A stretch of 64,000 nt of DNA from Hirsutella rhossiliensis (lineage: Eukaryota > Ascomycota > Sordariomycetes > Hypocreales > Ophiocordycipitaceae). The first letter of the stretch is position 1, and each line of letters starts with the position of its first letter. The stretch covers positions 2,418,001 to 2,482,000 of the forward strand of contig NW_025408668.1 in assembly GCF_020360975.1 (NCBI RefSeq), read 5' to 3'. Below the pieces are notes generated by a model that saw nothing but the letters and a program-made list of their open reading frames with translations, did no database searches and was not told where the DNA came from. This document shows positions 11,367 to 23,300 of this stretch, one piece after another. The translations under genes and the position numbers were made by a program.

Positions 11367-11904
11367 GATGATTGAAAACCCCGTAACAAATCCTTTGCTC
11401 TCTTGTATTCTGTAGAGTGCAGACAAGAGACGCAGGACTGCTGCGGGAGGAGAGGGTTGGCTCGTTTCGAACCCGCCTTGGCTCCGAATGAGGTAAGCCG
11501 GAAAAGGCACTCACGATGCCAGCTGAGGGGAAACAGTTGGACCAACCAAAAAGCAAGTCCACATCGGCCACTCTGGCTAGAATCGTCACGCTGTCGCTTT
11601 CTTTTGGCCAGTCGGAATACTCGCCTTATTGCCTAGGCCCAGACACTGAACACTGCACTGGACAAGACTTGCAACTCCGTCTATATTTGTTGCTCCATAG
11701 CGCACGACGAGCCCGTCTGGTCACGCTGACAGCATCCCCAGACAGCAATCCGAGCCCCACGACCCTGGGTCTCCTAGTCACCCAGGTGAACTGCAAGTAC
11801 GCCGCGTCCAGACCCAAGCCCGCCTGTCCCCCATCCAATAGGAACATCACATCATATAGCACAACAGCAGATTCGCCCGTGCCCGTAGCCATGAAAAACG
11901 CCGC
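11367..11904 (-). promoter_or_regulatory. Upstream region of the copper ATPase and 3' flank of YHM2
   Basis: A 538-nt gap between the copper ATPase start and the YHM2 stop codon, both genes reading leftwards. No gene is supported. A GTGAGT donor-like site at 11510 on the minus strand could begin a 5' UTR intron, but no acceptor is compelling. Confidence 0.4.
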
Positions 11905-12969
11905 CTAATGCTTCGCCGTGACGGTCTCGCCGGTCAAGTTTTCAACATACGTTTTCGCCCTGCGCGACTTGTCAGTGGATTGCCGATGCTTGGGAAGCAG
12001 AGGAGGGACCAACATGTCACCAATTGCCACCATGCAAATGGTTTGCCAGACACCGAGGCCGATTCGCGGCGCCACGCCGCGGTAAAGGCCCCTCACGCCG
12101 TTGTTGGAGTAGATGTACTTGAAAGTGTTGCCGACCGTCATCTTCTTGGGTCGGTTGGGATCCTCTTTCTTGCTCTGCATCTCGACGCGAATGACCTCAA
12201 TGGGCTGGTTCCAGGCGCTGAGACCACCTCCGAGGCCGCTGGCCAGGATCTTCTCCCAGGCCGACAGCTTCTCGTTCTTGCTCTTGCCCGTGGCACTGCG
12301 GATCCAGCCCTCGGCCAGGCGGCTGAGACCGAAGCGGCTGCCCCAGTTGGTCATCTGGCGGATGGCGACGGCATTGACACCCTTGTTGATGCCGCGGATG
12401 CCCTCCTTGCGGTAAATGTCCATGAAGGTGTGAAAGGTCGACGTCGGCTGAACACCGGCGGCAGCCATCTTGTGCTTTGTGATCTCAACCGTCTTCATGC
12501 AGGTGCAGAAGCCCATGGTGGCATAGGCCTGCGCGACACCGCCGGTGATGCCGCCAAGGATGCCGCCGCCAAACTCCGAGGCGCCTGCCGCCCGAGCATA
12601 GTATTCGGCCTCGGACGCGACGAAGAGGAGGACAGCGCCCTTGGTCGAGGCTTCGATCCAAGCCCAAGGGATGAGGCCCTGGTAGACTGCGAGGATTGCG
12701 CACGTCAGCATGCGGCGCGACAAGAGGACCAAGCGGTACAACTTACAGCCGAGGACTCCGCCTCGAGACCAGATGCGTCCCAAAGCCGTGCCAAAGCCAT
12801 CACCGCGGTGAGCGGCCATGGTGGTCTTGACAACCTCAAGGGGCTGGCCGAGGGTGGTGACCTCGAACATGTTGAGGCCGGCGCCGAGTAGCAAGTTGGA
12901 GAACTTAATGGGCTTCTTCTCCAGCTTCTGGTCCCCCACGGGGCCGGGAAGGGTGGCGGTCGCGACCAT
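11905..12969 (-). CDS. YHM2: Mitochondrial citrate/2-oxoglutarate carrier Yhm2
   Basis: An inner-membrane carrier of the SLC25 family that exports citrate in exchange for 2-oxoglutarate. It supports cytosolic NADPH and acetyl-CoA supply and was first found through mitochondrial DNA maintenance. Exons on the minus strand: 12969-12747, 12686-12014 and 11959-11905, giving 316 aa, close to the yeast protein. The match to yeast Yhm2 is strong along the length, with segments such as TTLGQPLEVVKTTMAA, GFCTCMKTVEITKHK and SAWNQPIEVIRVEMQSKKED. Both introns (60 nt, GTAAGT donor; 54 nt, GTTGGT donor) are multiples of three with no in-frame stop, so an unspliced reading appears as one longer frame. Removing them restores the family sequence at both joints. 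It lies beside the citrate synthase gene on the same strand. Confidence 0.93.
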   Translation of the reverse strand: MVATATLPGPVGDQKLEKKPIKFSNLLLGAGLNMFEVTTLGQPLEVVKTTMAAHRGDGFGTALGRIWSRGGVLGCKLYRLVLLSRRMLTCAILAVYQGLIPWAWIEASTKGAVLLFVASEAEYYARAAGASEFGGGILGGITGGVAQAYATMGFCTCMKTVEITKHKMAAAGVQPTSTFHTFMDIYRKEGIRGINKGVNAVAIRQMTNWGSRFGLSRLAEGWIRSATGKSKNEKLSAWEKILASGLGGGLSAWNQPIEVIRVEMQSKKEDPNRPKKMTVGNTFKYIYSNNGVRGLYRGVAPRIGLGVWQTICMVAIGDMLVPPLLPKHRQSTDKSRRAKTYVENLTGETVTAKH

Positions 12970-13995
12970 GGCTTTGGAATTACTGCAAGCGGGGGGGCCC
13001 TGACCAAGGGAAAAGGATGCTTCTTCGCGGGGAAAAGGGGGTTTGCTGAGTGAGAAAGAAGGCAGGAGACGACGTTCGGCGAAGGACGGTGACAACAGTC
13101 AAGGGCTTTTTGGCTGAGTCAGGCGGAGGCGTTCCTGATCACCAGCGGGGAATTGGGAAGCCGGGGGAGATGGGGAAAGCTCACCAGGACAGGGAGGGAT
13201 GACGGGTTGGCGCCGGATGCTTTTCCAATGTCAACTGGCCGAGGCTGTTCGTCCGTATGTGTCCGGAGCAAGAGGCTCGAAGGGGTGCGAGAGAGCCGGT
13301 CGCGTCGCACGTGCCCACTCGAGGGGAGCTGCGCTGCGCGAGGTACGTACCTTTTTGGGTGATAAGGCCAAGTGCCCTGCTGAACAGGTACGTACTACTG
13401 TAGTGACAGGGGGGGAGCTGTTGCTTGCTTCGTGCCCCTGTAAGGTACAGAGTGCAGTACCTGAAGATACTTGATTCAGCTGCCAGCCAAGGTGCCTTGC
13501 ATTGTAGCAAAGGTTCTGATGTCTTGATGTTGGCTCGGCCCGAACAGAGTACTCTATACCTGGCTGTCATGCTTGACATGCCGGGGTGTCCTCAGAGAGC
13601 AAGGTCCAAGATACATCGACATTGGCGGGTGGGCCCGTCCGCAAATAAGGCAGGGGATCAAAAGGCTGGCTGGGGCTCTCAACAGCTGCTTGTTGAGGAG
13701 CGACCCACGGCAGGCCAGAAGACTCTCGACGTGCCTGGAGGCACGAGCAGTCAATTCCGCACATGGAAATTCCGAGTCTATTACCTCTTCCTGGGGAGAC
13801 CAGTTCCCAAGCATATTGTACTGTACATGTCCAGCGCCAGCCGGTTTTGCGGCCGCCACAGACTGTCTATTCCCAAGCCGGCTCCCCCCCAGTGCACGCA
13901 AGCCTTGTTGTACACGGCCCAAGGAGCCACGGCATGCCTCTCTACATGTGCTCGCATGCGGTCGTCTGAGCCACCCTCGTCGTTTGCTCTTCCTT
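12970..13995 (-). promoter_or_regulatory. Intergenic region upstream of YHM2
   Basis: About 1.0 kb between CIT1 (upstream on this strand) and YHM2. No gene is supported. On the minus strand CTTGCAG about 13 nt before the YHM2 start looks like the acceptor of a 5' UTR intron. GTACGTAC palindromes recur at about 13344 and 13390, and several GTAC-rich near-palindromes follow to about 13465. Confidence 0.45.
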
Positions 13996-15644
13996 CTACG
14001 CCTTCTTGCTCAACTCGATCCACTTGTCGGTGGAGAAGGACTTGGGCCGCTCAATCGGCGCTCCAAAGGCACGGTCCAGGATCAGCTGGGGAAGCACGCC
14101 GATAGCGCGAGAGACACCGAACAGCACCGTGTAGTAGCTGGCCTCCTTCAGGCCGTAGTACTGCAGCAGGACGCCCGAGTGAGCATCGACGTTGGGGTAC
14201 GGGTTCTTGGTCTTGCCGTGCTCAGTCAGGACGCCAGGGGCAATCTTGTAGACCTGGCTGACGAGCTTGAACATGGGGTCGTTGGGCATCTTGTCTGCTC
14301 GCTTTGTTAGCGACACCCTTTTTCCTCACGTCATGGGGGAGCTAGACGCACCAAGAGCAAACTGGCGCTGGGCCATGTAGCGGGGGTCCGTCTTTCGGAG
14401 GACAGCATGGCCGTAGCCGGGAACGACTCGCCCGGCGTTGAGCGTCGACCACAGGTAGTCGGTGATGGCCTTGTCACTGAGGTCGTCGCCAACAGACTTC
14501 TTCATTTCAGTAAGCCAGTTGAGCACCTCTTGGTTGGCCAGGCCGTGCAGGGGACCGGCCAGGCCGTTGAGCCCAGCGGCCAGAGACAGGAAGGGCGAGC
14601 TGAGGGCGCTGCCGACGAGGTGGGTGGTGTGGGCGCTGACATTGCCGCCCTCGTGGTCGGTGTGGATGGTCAGGTACAAGCGCAAGAGCTCGACGAAATC
14701 CGTGTCCTTGCCGAAGCCAAGCTGATTGGCCAAGTTGAACGAGTAGTCCTTATCTTTTTGGATGGGGGCCACCTTGCCGCCCTTGAAGACGTTTTGGTAG
14801 ATGCGCGAGGCAATGTTGGGCAGCTTGGCAATGAGATCCATCGAGTCCTCGAACGTGTAGCCCCAATAGTCCTTCTTGTTGATGCCCTTGGCGTAGGCCT
14901 TCGAAAAGGACGACGTGTGCTCGAGAGCGGTGACGGCCAGGGAGAACTGCGCCATGGGGTGGAGGTCGGTCGGGCAGTGGTCGATGAGTTCCTCGACAAA
15001 CTTGGGAATGTCGGAGCGGGCAGCCCACTCGGCGGACAGATCGCGGACCTGCTGCTCGGTCGGCACCTCACCGGTGAGGAGCAGCCAGAAGAGGCCTGCA
15101 AAGAGCAAAGTAATTAGTCGGCGCACAGCCACGGTGTCTTGCGAGCCAGCCCTCACCTTCTGGCAGAGGCTCCTTGCCGCCGGGAGCCTTGGGCAGAAGC
15201 TCCTGGCACTCGGGGATCGTCTTGCCGCGGAATCGGATGCCCTCCTCGGCGTCGAGAACGGATCCCTCCCAGACAAGGCACTTGATGCCACGGGCACCGC
15301 CGTAGACCTGGTCGAGCGTCACCTTGTCGACGACCTTGGAGCCATGCTCTCTGCAAAAAGAGTCAGCAAGGGGAGCTTGGATGCTGGACGGGCCACCAAC
15401 TTCCGGAGGGCCTTGATCTGCTCAATCTTCTCGGGCAGGATCTCGGCGAAGCGCTCCTTGAGGGTCTGGGAGGCACGTCAGCAAACGGGCAACGCACGGC
15501 CGGAGGCGCTTTGCGCGTGCTCACCTGGGTCTTGGCCGAGTAGCATCGCACGGCGGTGTTGAAGGCGGCGGACCGGCCATTGAGGGCCGGAGACCTGAGC
15601 AAGGCCCGCAGGGCCGAGTTGCTTAGTCGCGCGACGGGAGCCAT
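13996..15644 (-). CDS. CIT1: Mitochondrial citrate synthase
   Basis: Condenses acetyl-CoA and oxaloacetate to citrate in the mitochondrial matrix. Five exons on the minus strand: 15644-15525, 15465-15401, 15350-15157, 15095-14352 and 14294-13996, giving 473 aa, which is the family length. The first 40 residues are rich in Arg, Ser and Ala and end near RCYSAKTQ, a typical matrix presequence. The catalytic residues are visible: His in [10 protein letters not shown], His in [13 protein letters not shown] and Asp in [14 protein letters not shown]. One donor (15400) is the unusual GTTGGT form also seen in YHM2, and the rest are GTGAGN or GTGCGT. The next gene on this strand is the citrate carrier, so maker and exporter of mitochondrial citrate are neighbours. 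SEB1 lies divergently about 2 kb upstream. Confidence 0.97.
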
Positions 15645-17690
15645 TGCGAGACTGGCGGTGCCTGTGGATGGTAGAGGAGCAAATGTGGGCAGAGGACTGC
15701 GAGTGAATAGATGGTGGGAAGATTAGGGAGAGTGGAAGAGTCGGAGGGCTGGAAGGGGGGAAAAGTATCTGCTGGGGTTGCCGGGTGCGCCGAAGGGCAG
15801 TGGACGTACCGTCTGGTCTCGGGGAGGGAGAAAAATTAGCTGGAGGTGCCGGTCGATCTTGATGCTGGACCTCGGAGGCAGCGTGGGCCCTGCAGGTGGC
15901 AGACTGCAAGGTACCAGCTACCTTGCTTTGGCCGGCGACGTCGGAGCGTGCGTGTACAGGGTACGCGGATACCCGACGCCTGTTCCGGACGGAAAGCTGT
16001 GTTTCTGCTATCCGTGCCTCTGCCTAGGTACAGGTGACATGGAGGATGATGGCGGTCGCAGTCCTGCAGGGATCCTTGTCCAGGCTCTCCCCAAGGCGCC
16101 CCCGTCACGGCCAGCTGTTGTTGGCGGGAGACATGTACTGTACACCATCAAGAGCCTCATGCTCCAGCAAGGGTATCGGCCTGCGGAATGCGAACCCAGC
16201 TTGCCCTAACACCTCCGTGTATCCGCCGCAAGCGAGAGGGCCCCCATCCAGCCAATGACGGGGCAGACATTCACAGCGTTACCGATCTCGGATTCCTCTG
16301 GAAATTACTGAGCTGCTTGGTGCAAACGACAAGATCTGATAAGCTGCGGCCATTTATCACCTGGCTGTTGGCTGTTGCAGGCACAACGCCTCATGTAGGG
16401 CACTCTGCTTCGTACTACGTTCTGTGCCACGATGGGGACGACTGCGGACTGTAAATGTCGTGAAATACGGCCGAGCTCCGGGTGAGGTGGACTGTCTTGG
16501 AACAAAGGACGCACGGTAGACGCTTGTCTAGCACGTCCAGCTGGCATTAGGACCTCTGCACATTCTGTTCCATGGGGGGGCCCAACACAGAGCTGCATCT
16601 CGTTGGCAGTGGATACCTGGATGGCTGTGCAAGGATTCCCAGGAACAACGCTGCCTTCCATGATGTTTGTTCTCACCGTACTGGACGGATGGACGCCCCC
16701 TTTCGGATACCTACTTATACGGTGCTCACGCGCAATAGCTCCGCCGGCCATCGGACTGTCGTCGCGCAGCGCCCACACCGCCAGGGTTTTTCGTTGAGGC
16801 TTTTTTTTCTTTCGAGAAGAAGCTTTGCCCCAGAGTTCAGAAAAGAGCGATGCTCGCGAGATGCGGGCACGCTCGCGGCAAGCCAAAGTTTCGTGACTGA
16901 TAATAATAATACGTGGTTGTTTCTGCTGCTAAGTCGGGCAGTGCTTACTAAGGTTGCCCACGAGACCACACCTCAGGCACTAATGGCAGCCTGAGGCAAC
17001 AAAGCTTCTCGCGTCACGCTTTTCACTGGCCCCAGCCAGAGCCAACGCTACCCACCACCCCCAGCAACCTCCTTTTTCCACCGCACTTTTCCGCCTCGCG
17101 GTTGTTGTCCATTTCTCTCCTCGCCCACCTCCCTCTTCCATCCTCTCGACTCATCATTTCATCGACAACGCATCGCCTCGCGCTTCACCAAGGCCCCAGC
17201 TCGTATCCTCCTCCACGCTCATCTCGACGTGGCGTGTTCGTGCCGACGGGCAAACTCATAGACTCGCCCACTCCAAGCATCGTCAGCTGCCAAGGCTGCA
17301 GCACTCGGGTGACATCGTCGCGCCCGACGCCACAGTAAAAGCCCTCGCGACAGAACACATATTTAGCCACCACACGTACCTGCTCTCCCGAGCCTGGGCC
17401 ATTTCGTACATCTCGCCACGACGCGCGACGCTTGCCCCTGGTGAAGAGCCACGGCCCCGTAAAAGCCCGTGTTTGCCACGGCTTGGGTCTTAGCCGGCTG
17501 TCGTTGGCGGCGTCTAGAAATCAGCCCGTTTGCTATCATTGAGGCTTTGATCTCTTGGAAGGCATCATCTCGGGCGACGAAACCTTGCCGCTTGAGCAAG
17601 GGGGCAAAAGAGAAATCAGCAACAGTTGCTGCGTTTGCCAAGTGCTAGCCGCGACCTTTTGATTTGCCCGCTCGTGTTGCCTCGGGCACC
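15645..17690. promoter_or_regulatory. Divergent promoter region between CIT1 and SEB1
   Basis: About 2.0 kb without a supported gene. The part from about 17040 rightwards is pyrimidine-rich on the plus strand and probably forms the SEB1 promoter and leader. The part just right of 15645 is purine-rich on the plus strand, which is pyrimidine-rich in the CIT1 sense. ORFs of up to 190 codons in between look like GC-rich chance frames. Confidence 0.45.
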
Positions 17691-20222
17691 ATGGCAACTG
17701 CAGTAGCAGACCTCGAGGCAGGCCTCCAGGCCATGCTCAACTTGAAACCTCCTGGGGTGTCGGGATCCCGTATCACTAGCCTGACGTCGCTGTGCGTCTC
17801 CAACATTCAGGTACGCATCGCCTCGGTCGACGATGCCCTCGTGCAAAGCGCTGATCATGACTCGATGCAGTCCGAATCCGTCCTCCTCCAAAAGATCTAC
17901 ACGCACTTCAAAAAGGCGCCCGGGACGCACAAGTTGGGGGTTCTCTACGTAGTGGACTCTGTGACCCGCAAGTGGCTCGAGCAAGCAAAGGCCCAAGGAC
18001 AGCCAGTAAACAGCTCTGCGCAAGACGGCACGTATGCCGCTGGAGTACACCGAGTGACGGAACTCATGCCCGTGTTGATGAATGACATTCTTCAGTCCGC
18101 TCCCGACGAGCAAAAGGTACGCTCTTTTTTACATCCCATGATTGATTCCCAGGACCTCTGCCTCGTAGCAGTCACCTCGCGACCAAGCATCGTGGCCCGA
18201 AGGCTTGTGTCTCGGGCCTAGTCATGTCTGGGTCCGCCTTGCAATCGAGACATGGCACGTCTGCGCCCGCCATTCCGTTGCGCTCGCCATTGATGTTTGC
18301 GCAAGCCCGCAACTTACCGTTTGTCTGTCGTGTAGGAAAAGATCAAGAAGCTCCTCGACATCTGGGACAAGGGCCAGACCTTCCCGGCGCCTATGCTCGA
18401 ATCCTATCGCCAAAAGCTGAATGCTGCTCCGCCGAGTACGTTGTCTTGGTCGAAGCCCATGCCCCGTCCCGTTTGCGAGGCAACCCGTTGGCTAACCTGG
18501 TTTGCTGTCGCAGATGCCTCGACGACTCCTCCCGGGAGCCCTCCCGCGGGAGCCCTCGCCTCGCTGCAGAATAAACACCCAGCCTCGACCGCGCCGGCGC
18601 CTCCCAACGGCTCCTCCATCCTGGAGGCGCTGGCCAATATGGCTCGCCAAAACACCGCGGCGAACCCTGGCAAGCCCGGGCCCCCGGCTGCCACAGCGTC
18701 CTATGCCGGAATGCCTCAGGCGGCCCCATCGTCGATGCCACAGCAGCAGCATCAGCAGCCGCCCTCGCACGCCCTGGCCGCGCCGCCATCGTATCCTCCC
18801 GCAGCGCAGTCTGTCCATGGCTCGTCGATGCCCTTTTCCCTGCCTCCGATGCCCGGCCAGGGTGCTCAGCCGCCCGCGATGCCCGCTGCGGCCACCAATC
18901 CATATGCTGCCCCGGCGCCCGCTCCAGGCCCTGGCGGTGTCGGCCTCGACTCCATCACACAGCAGCAGATCGTATTGATCAAAGCCCTCGCAGACCAGGG
19001 GGTGCCGTTTGACAAAATCCCGGCCTTGATCCAGAGCATGACTGGTGCCAGCAGTGCGAGCCTCCAGACGGCGTTCCAGCCTCCCGTGCCCGCGGCCCAA
19101 GGCTCGTATCCCACCGGTCAACAGCCGTGGGGCGCCGACAACGCTCGCGAACGCGGCTTCCAGGATGGCAACCGGTCTCCCAGCAGGTATCTTGGACGTT
19201 CCCGGTCCCGTTCTCCTGACCATGGCTGGGCCGCACACGGTTCTCCCCGTGGCGGGCACGACAGACTCGACTACGGCCAGCACGAAGAGCGGGAGCGCAA
19301 TGGCCGCAGAGGCAACGGCTATCGCCAGCGGAGCCCCCAGGCGCGACGGGGTCGTAGCTCAACCCCGTCCTCGGAGCTTCCCAAGGTTGAGAGATGGATA
19401 GAATTCGATCCGAACATGCCGGCAGGCCACATCAAGGTCCTGAGCCGAACCCTGTTCGTGGGAGGAGTGACGTGAGTTGCCGATTTGCCTCGCATGCCCC
19501 TGACAGTTTGCTGACAACGGTCCAGTTGCACTGAGGCCGATTTACGCAACATCTTTGTTCGTTTCGGTACTGTACAGACTTGCATCGTCAACAAGGAGAA
19601 ACGGCATGCCTTTGTCAAGATGCTCACCAGGAAAGACGCAATTAATGCCAAGGACAGCACCGAGGACACCAGGAACCTCGAGCTGCCTCTACGAGTAGGT
19701 TGAATTGGTCACGCTAAGCGCGGCCGACGGCTGACAAGGTCATGACAGACACGCTGGGGCGTTGGCTTTGGCCCAAGAGACTGCAGCGACTACGCGACGG
19801 GCATCAGTGTCATCCCCATCCACAAGCTGACCGAGGCCGACCGCAAGTGGATGTTGACTGCGCCCTACGGCGGAAGCGGAGGACGGCCCATTGAGAGCGG
19901 CATGTGTGTCGAGGAGCCCGACATTGAGATTGGCGCGGGAGTATCGTCCAAGGCCATCAGCCGACGAATGCAGACGGACAAGGGCGGCAGCAACGGGCCC
20001 AAGTCCACGCGAGGTCGCGACGAGGATCCGGGACGCGGACGCCGCGGCCGGGACTCAGGAGGCAACCACGGGCGTCGGGGCGACAACGGCGACAACGGCG
20101 CGAGCGGCCAACAGCCGCCAATGCCCGGATTCCCCTTTGGTATGGGCAGCCTCCCCAACGGGATTCCCAACTTCCCCGCCGGATTCTCGTATCCGGATTC
20201 TGGAGCGGGAAGCGGGATGTAG
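17691..20222 (+). CDS. SEB1: Seb1/Nrd1-type RNA-binding termination factor (CID + RRM)
   Basis: A nuclear protein predicted to bind the RNA polymerase II C-terminal domain and nascent RNA, promoting transcription termination and 3' processing. Six exons: 17691-17810, 17871-18116, 18336-18435, 18514-19471, 19526-19694 and 19749-20222, giving 688 aa. The CID covers about residues 1-155 (ADLEAGLQAMLN, GVLYVVDSVTRKWLEQA, KKLLDIWDKG). A long Pro/Ala/Gln-rich linker and a short RS-like patch (SRSRSPDHGW) follow. The RRM starts near residue 468 with RTLFVGGVT and the RNP1-like HAFVKM, followed by the family's C-terminal block around GVGFGPRDCSDYATG. The tail is Gly/Arg-rich. Intron 1 is 60 nt with no in-frame stop. 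The 219-nt second intron is long for this locus. Confidence 0.92.
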
Positions 20223-20267
20223 CCGCGGACAGGCATGATGGATGATACCCCGGCGTCGGTCGAGACG

Positions 20268-20302
20268 TCGTTCTTCTTCTTCTTCTTCTTCTTCTTCTTG
20301 CT
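20268..20302 (+). repeat. (TTC)n microsatellite in SEB1 3' flank
   Basis: About eleven TTC units starting some 45 nt after the SEB1 stop codon, probably within its 3' UTR. Confidence 0.9.
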
Positions 20303-23300
20303 CTTTTTCTGTTGTGCTTTTCCCTCCATCTCCTTGCGGCAGGCTTTGGGCAAAATTGGGGCGTCAACGAGGGCATAGCCGGAGGGCGTCCAGTTTATAC
20401 TTGCCAGTCGGGGTCTTTTCCCCGTTCGGCCAAGGGATGTACAGTAGCTGACAGGAGGCATGGGTCACTCGGGACGGAGGGCGACTGGGCGTTGCACAGG
20501 ATAGTTCCCGCGTGTGGATATACAGAGCATATCGAGGCCCTTTTTGCTGTCATCGTTGCGAAGTCGTTGGACCACGATATTGGTCAGTTTGACTTTCTCC
20601 CTGGACGTGGAATTCGGCGGTCGAGGCCACGTGTGCAGCTTTGTATTGTACATACATCGTACAGTAGCCTACAGATGTCGGGTTTCTACCAAGGGGTGCG
20701 TGGCCAATGAGGTCGTGGACCAGGTGCTGCAACTCGCACATGCATAACTACATGAAGAGCCGCAAGCATCATGGGACAAGACGAGCTGCCTACCCTGTAT
20801 CCCTCGGGTTCGACTGTTGGTATGTACTGTACAACATGGACAATGTTGTTGGGAGATGAGGTAAAGCACAGGAATGACAACTGAGTTCCTCTGCCAACGC
20901 ACCAGCTACACACACACTCTCTCTCTCTCTCCAAGAGCTCCTTGCGTCGGATAGATGAAGCTCGTCATGTCCCCCCGGTTCGCCGCTAGGAGGAGGCCAT
21001 GCAAGTCTACGACACTCGAGTCCGTTGTTTCTTTGCCTCTGCTAAGCCGGACGGAAGCTCGAGACGAGAGATGACACTCGGTACGCTGCGGACTGGGCTC
21101 CTGGATGTCTCGATTATTTCGCATCATGGAGGCTTTTACATGTGTGTCTCTCTTGCGCTGCATCTGCGCCCTCGCATCCCGTCGCGCATGGTCTCCGTGG
21201 GCCCCGTGGGCCCCGTGAATCGGAGACCTGTTCTTGTTTTTGTTTTCTTTTTACTTTGTTTATTGTTTTGGGGAGGGGACAGTTCTTTTCTTCCCCGGCT
21301 TCCATCATCCGCCAATGCAGGGCGACGGATTGGTCATGTAGTCGAGCGGAGGCAAGAGAGAGAAAGAAGAAAGACGAGGAGACGGGAAATGAAGGTTCAT
21401 GCAGTTCGATAGGTGGACGGAAATGCCCACGTTTGGCTACCCCGGCCCTCTCTTGGCATGGGGAGGCCGTGTTATGATAATCGCAGCATGGCCACCGGCC
21501 TTGCCCGGAACTGCAAAGGCTAGTTGGGACAACAACAAACAGCTTTGGGGAAATGGACGAATGCATTGGTTGGTGAGATTGTTTTTGCGCGACGGGGCAT
21601 GCACGCCCTACGGTGGACTGCGCGCCGCGGGTGTCGGCTAAGACGTTTGGCTTGCATCTACTAAACCTCAAGTGACGCGGAGAGCAATGGTAGATGAGGG
21701 TTCGTTTGATCTGCGACTCTTTTCGTGAACGGGTTGCGGCGAGCAAAGACGGAGCTGCTGCTGTCCGAGGTGCAAAGGCGGGCTTCCGCCCCGTCGAGCA
21801 GCATCAACAACAAACATGATTCGTCTCCCGGCCTCGGCCGTTTTTCTCCTTGATTCGAGCGGGGAGACTGGCGGCATCTCATGCGAATCCATCTCCGTTC
21901 CCGTCGCAGTCGGGGTGTGTGAAATTGCTTCTGGACCCGGCCGGACATGGCCGCAAGCGGTTTCTGTCGCCGGCCGGGTCAGGACAAGTGTTCGGTCCCG
22001 GAAGTGTGAGCCGACTGCCGCTGCATCATGCCCGGATAGAGTGTGATAAGTACATGCGGTATTCGTATTTCATCTTGTCTCCCTTTCATCCCGGAGGTGC
22101 AGAGGGCGGGAGGGGGCAATGGTTAGAAGGCGACCGTGGACGGTTTCTGGGGATACTAAACTTTGCGTTATTTTTACTCTTTTCCAGACATGGACTCGAG
22201 TGAATGGGACTAAACGAAACAAACATGACAGCCGTGAAACGATATGCCGGGGGACTGTGTTTGGAAGACGGACTGCCATTGGCTGGGCTTGACGGATCCA
22301 GACGTATCAATGTGGGAGACGAAAGCGGGTGGCATGGATTGACAATGGCCCATCGATCCAAAAACTTGTTTCGAAGCCGCGTCTGATTCTGGTCGTTTGA
22401 TCGTCCTTCTATTATTTATTCCCTCTGCTTGTTGGGGGGCACGGATGCCGACGTCTCGGAGGGACGGCCCTGATCCCTGCTGGCCCGCCGTGCTTCTTCA
22501 GCCCGGCCGTTGCTGACACCACGATTCCTGGTGAGAGGAGGCGGAAAAAGAAAAGAAAGAAAGGATAGAACGGCTCGGCGGGTGCGGGAATTTGCATGCA
22601 TAGGAGATGCCGTTGAGCCGTCCAAGGTGCCGGCCGGGCCTAGCTAGCTCCGACCAGCCGACCGCCTGTTTGAGAGGTCGGAAAAGTCGGAAGCGCTTCT
22701 GGGGAGGAGGCGGAAATGCCTCGGGCATCGGGCATCGGGCAACGAGCAGTAGCGCGCTGGTGCTGCTGACCTCGGGGTTTCTTGGAGAGGACGAAAATGG
22801 CGCGCTCCTGACTGGCCACCCACCTGGCACCCACCAGCTCGCGGTGGCGGCGTCGCCGGGCGTCGAGACTGGTTCTGCTCTGGACAATCTAGGTCCCTGA
22901 TCCTGGGCGGTCGAGCCGTGCTCGTCGATGACGGCAGTGGTGACGTCGGCGTCCCGGTGCCGAGACGACGGCGCACGCAACACACGACCTTATACGTCAA
23001 GGCACCGCGGGGAAGATAGCCTCACCTTGGTGTTGGGTGCTCGGACTACCCAGCTAGCTCACCTACGCGCGGTATATAGCGCCGCTTGTTGAGATGGACG
23101 GGAGCTATGATAGCCGAGCCCAGTCCAGTCGACAGTCTGGAGGCGGTCTACTTTGGCCGCCCTCCCGACTTTGACAAGTACGAATACGCGTATACAAACG
23201 TGCCGCCGCCAACCCAGATGAATAATGATCAAGCCCGGGAGAGGCCGGGCAAGGGAAAGGGAAAGGGGGGGAGGGGTGGGCGTAGGCGGGTTCGGACGGT

